DNA of 64,000 nt, taken from the NCBI RefSeq assembly GCF_028710345.1, contig NZ_JAQTUH010000004.1, positions 157,183 to 221,182 on the forward strand, given 5' to 3'. A model generated the notes under the pieces. It did not search any database. It was not told the origin of the DNA and was given only the letters and a program-made list of their open reading frames with translations. This DNA comes from Sulfuricurvum sp. GTDB taxonomy: Bacteria; Campylobacterota; Campylobacteria; Campylobacterales; Sulfurimonadaceae. The first letter of the stretch is position 1. Each line of letters starts with the position of its first letter. Positions 63,625-64,000 of this stretch are shown here, in pieces. The position numbers and the translations under genes are program-made.

Positions 63625-64000
63625 GCCTCCCCGAAGCATTTGTAGAGCGTTTAGAAAAGATTGTTCCACGTGAACATTTTGATGCTATTCTCCGCACCTT
63701 TGATGCCCCCAAACAAGTCACCTTTCGGACCAATCCCCTCAAAACAACCCCTGAAGAACTCGAAGCCGAACTGCATGATGCCCATATCACCTATGAAAAA
63801 ATAGAGTGGGAACTCTTATCAGGGGTCTATCGTATCTCCCCTGAGGACAAACTCCGCCTCACCCAAACACCCGCCTTCTACGAAGGGCGTCTCTATATCC
63901 AAAACCTCTCCTCGATGGTCGCCCCGCTCTTACTCGCCCCCGAGCCTGAAGAGACCGTTCTCGACCTCGCCGCCGCACCGGGAGGGAAAACCCTTATTCT
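63621..64000 (+). CDS. RsmB/NSUN-type RNA cytosine-C5 methyltransferase, 5' part only
   Basis: The reading frame starts with TTG 63621, overlapping the pcm stop (TTGA), and stays open to the window end (126 codons). It reads [57 protein letters not shown] and then the SAM-binding [12 protein letters not shown], the signature of the NOL1/NOP2/Sun (RsmB, RsmF) family that makes m5C in rRNA or tRNA. Which member it is cannot be told, because the catalytic cysteines lie beyond the window. Confidence 0.88.
   Translation, partial: MSLPEAFVERLEKIVPREHFDAILRTFDAPKQVTFRTNPLKTTPEELEAELHDAHITYEKIEWELLSGVYRISPEDKLRLTQTPAFYEGRLYIQNLSSMVAPLLLAPEPEETVLDLAAAPGGKTLI

Overview
The window reads as chromosome of a Campylobacterota (epsilonproteobacterial) bacterium, most like the sulfur-oxidising Sulfuricurvum/Sulfurimonas group. 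This rests on gene content and order, not on a database search: a fliI-folE-tig-clpP-def neighbourhood like that of Campylobacter, flagellar hook protein, rpsU, a kpsC/kpsS capsule locus with a cytochrome P450, and a dense set of histidine kinases and HD-GYP proteins. There is one tRNA (Ala-GGC). I see no rRNA, CRISPR array, transposase or prophage gene.

Layout. 0-6 kb: flgE (hook), then RDD and MFS membrane proteins, and a reverse-strand group of MscS channel, nitroreductase, DUF309 and rhodanese-like protein. 6-11 kb: a SUV3-type RNA helicase facing a yajQ / HD-GYP / helix-turn-helix operon. 11-17 kb: an unusual soluble-looking SdhA/SdhB pair, an AEC transporter, a hydroxyacid dehydrogenase, purT and rpsU. 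17-22.8 kb: a multi-membrane-span chemoreceptor, dnaG, a PP-loop/NFACT-R RNA-modification candidate, and a copper-type HMA protein with a SafE/UreH-like membrane protein. 22.7-29.5 kb: a six-gene reverse-strand signalling operon (REC-HD-GYP, REC, globin-type hybrid kinase, HDOD, FIST, kinase). 29.6-31 kb: a degenerate GGDEF-like protein, a SPOR protein with 12-residue tandem repeats, and tRNA-Ala.

31-45.3 kb is a long forward-strand block: TauE permease, cysD, cysN, cysC, cysQ (sulfate activation to PAPS and removal of PAP), then capsule genes: two glycosyltransferases, kpsC split into two genes, a membrane protein with a hydrolase-like serine motif, a cytochrome P450, a small membrane protein and kpsS. 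A PPIase-less SurA-like chaperone sits inside it. Coupling sulfate activation to capsule genes suggests PAPS-dependent modification of a surface polysaccharide, but no sulfotransferase is visible here. 45.4-49.9 kb: an outer-membrane TraF-like barrel, a large lipoprotein and a second barrel. 49.9-57 kb: fliI and folE (reverse), then tig-clpP-degenerate GGDEF-def and comM (forward). 57-64 kb: YeiH, a large DUF748/AsmA-like protein, nrdB, a nitrilase-fold hydrolase, pcm and the start of an RNA m5C methyltransferase cut by the window end.

Other features: palindromic REP-like elements of GTCATTCC...GGAATGAC type recur between genes, several as head-to-head dimers. Four genes have a -10 box 5-7 bases before ATG and no ribosome binding site, so they look leaderless. 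Convergent genes often overlap at their 3' ends. Second-messenger genes are many (yajQ, two HD-GYP, two GGDEF-like proteins lacking the active-site motif), but no intact diguanylate cyclase is present in the window.
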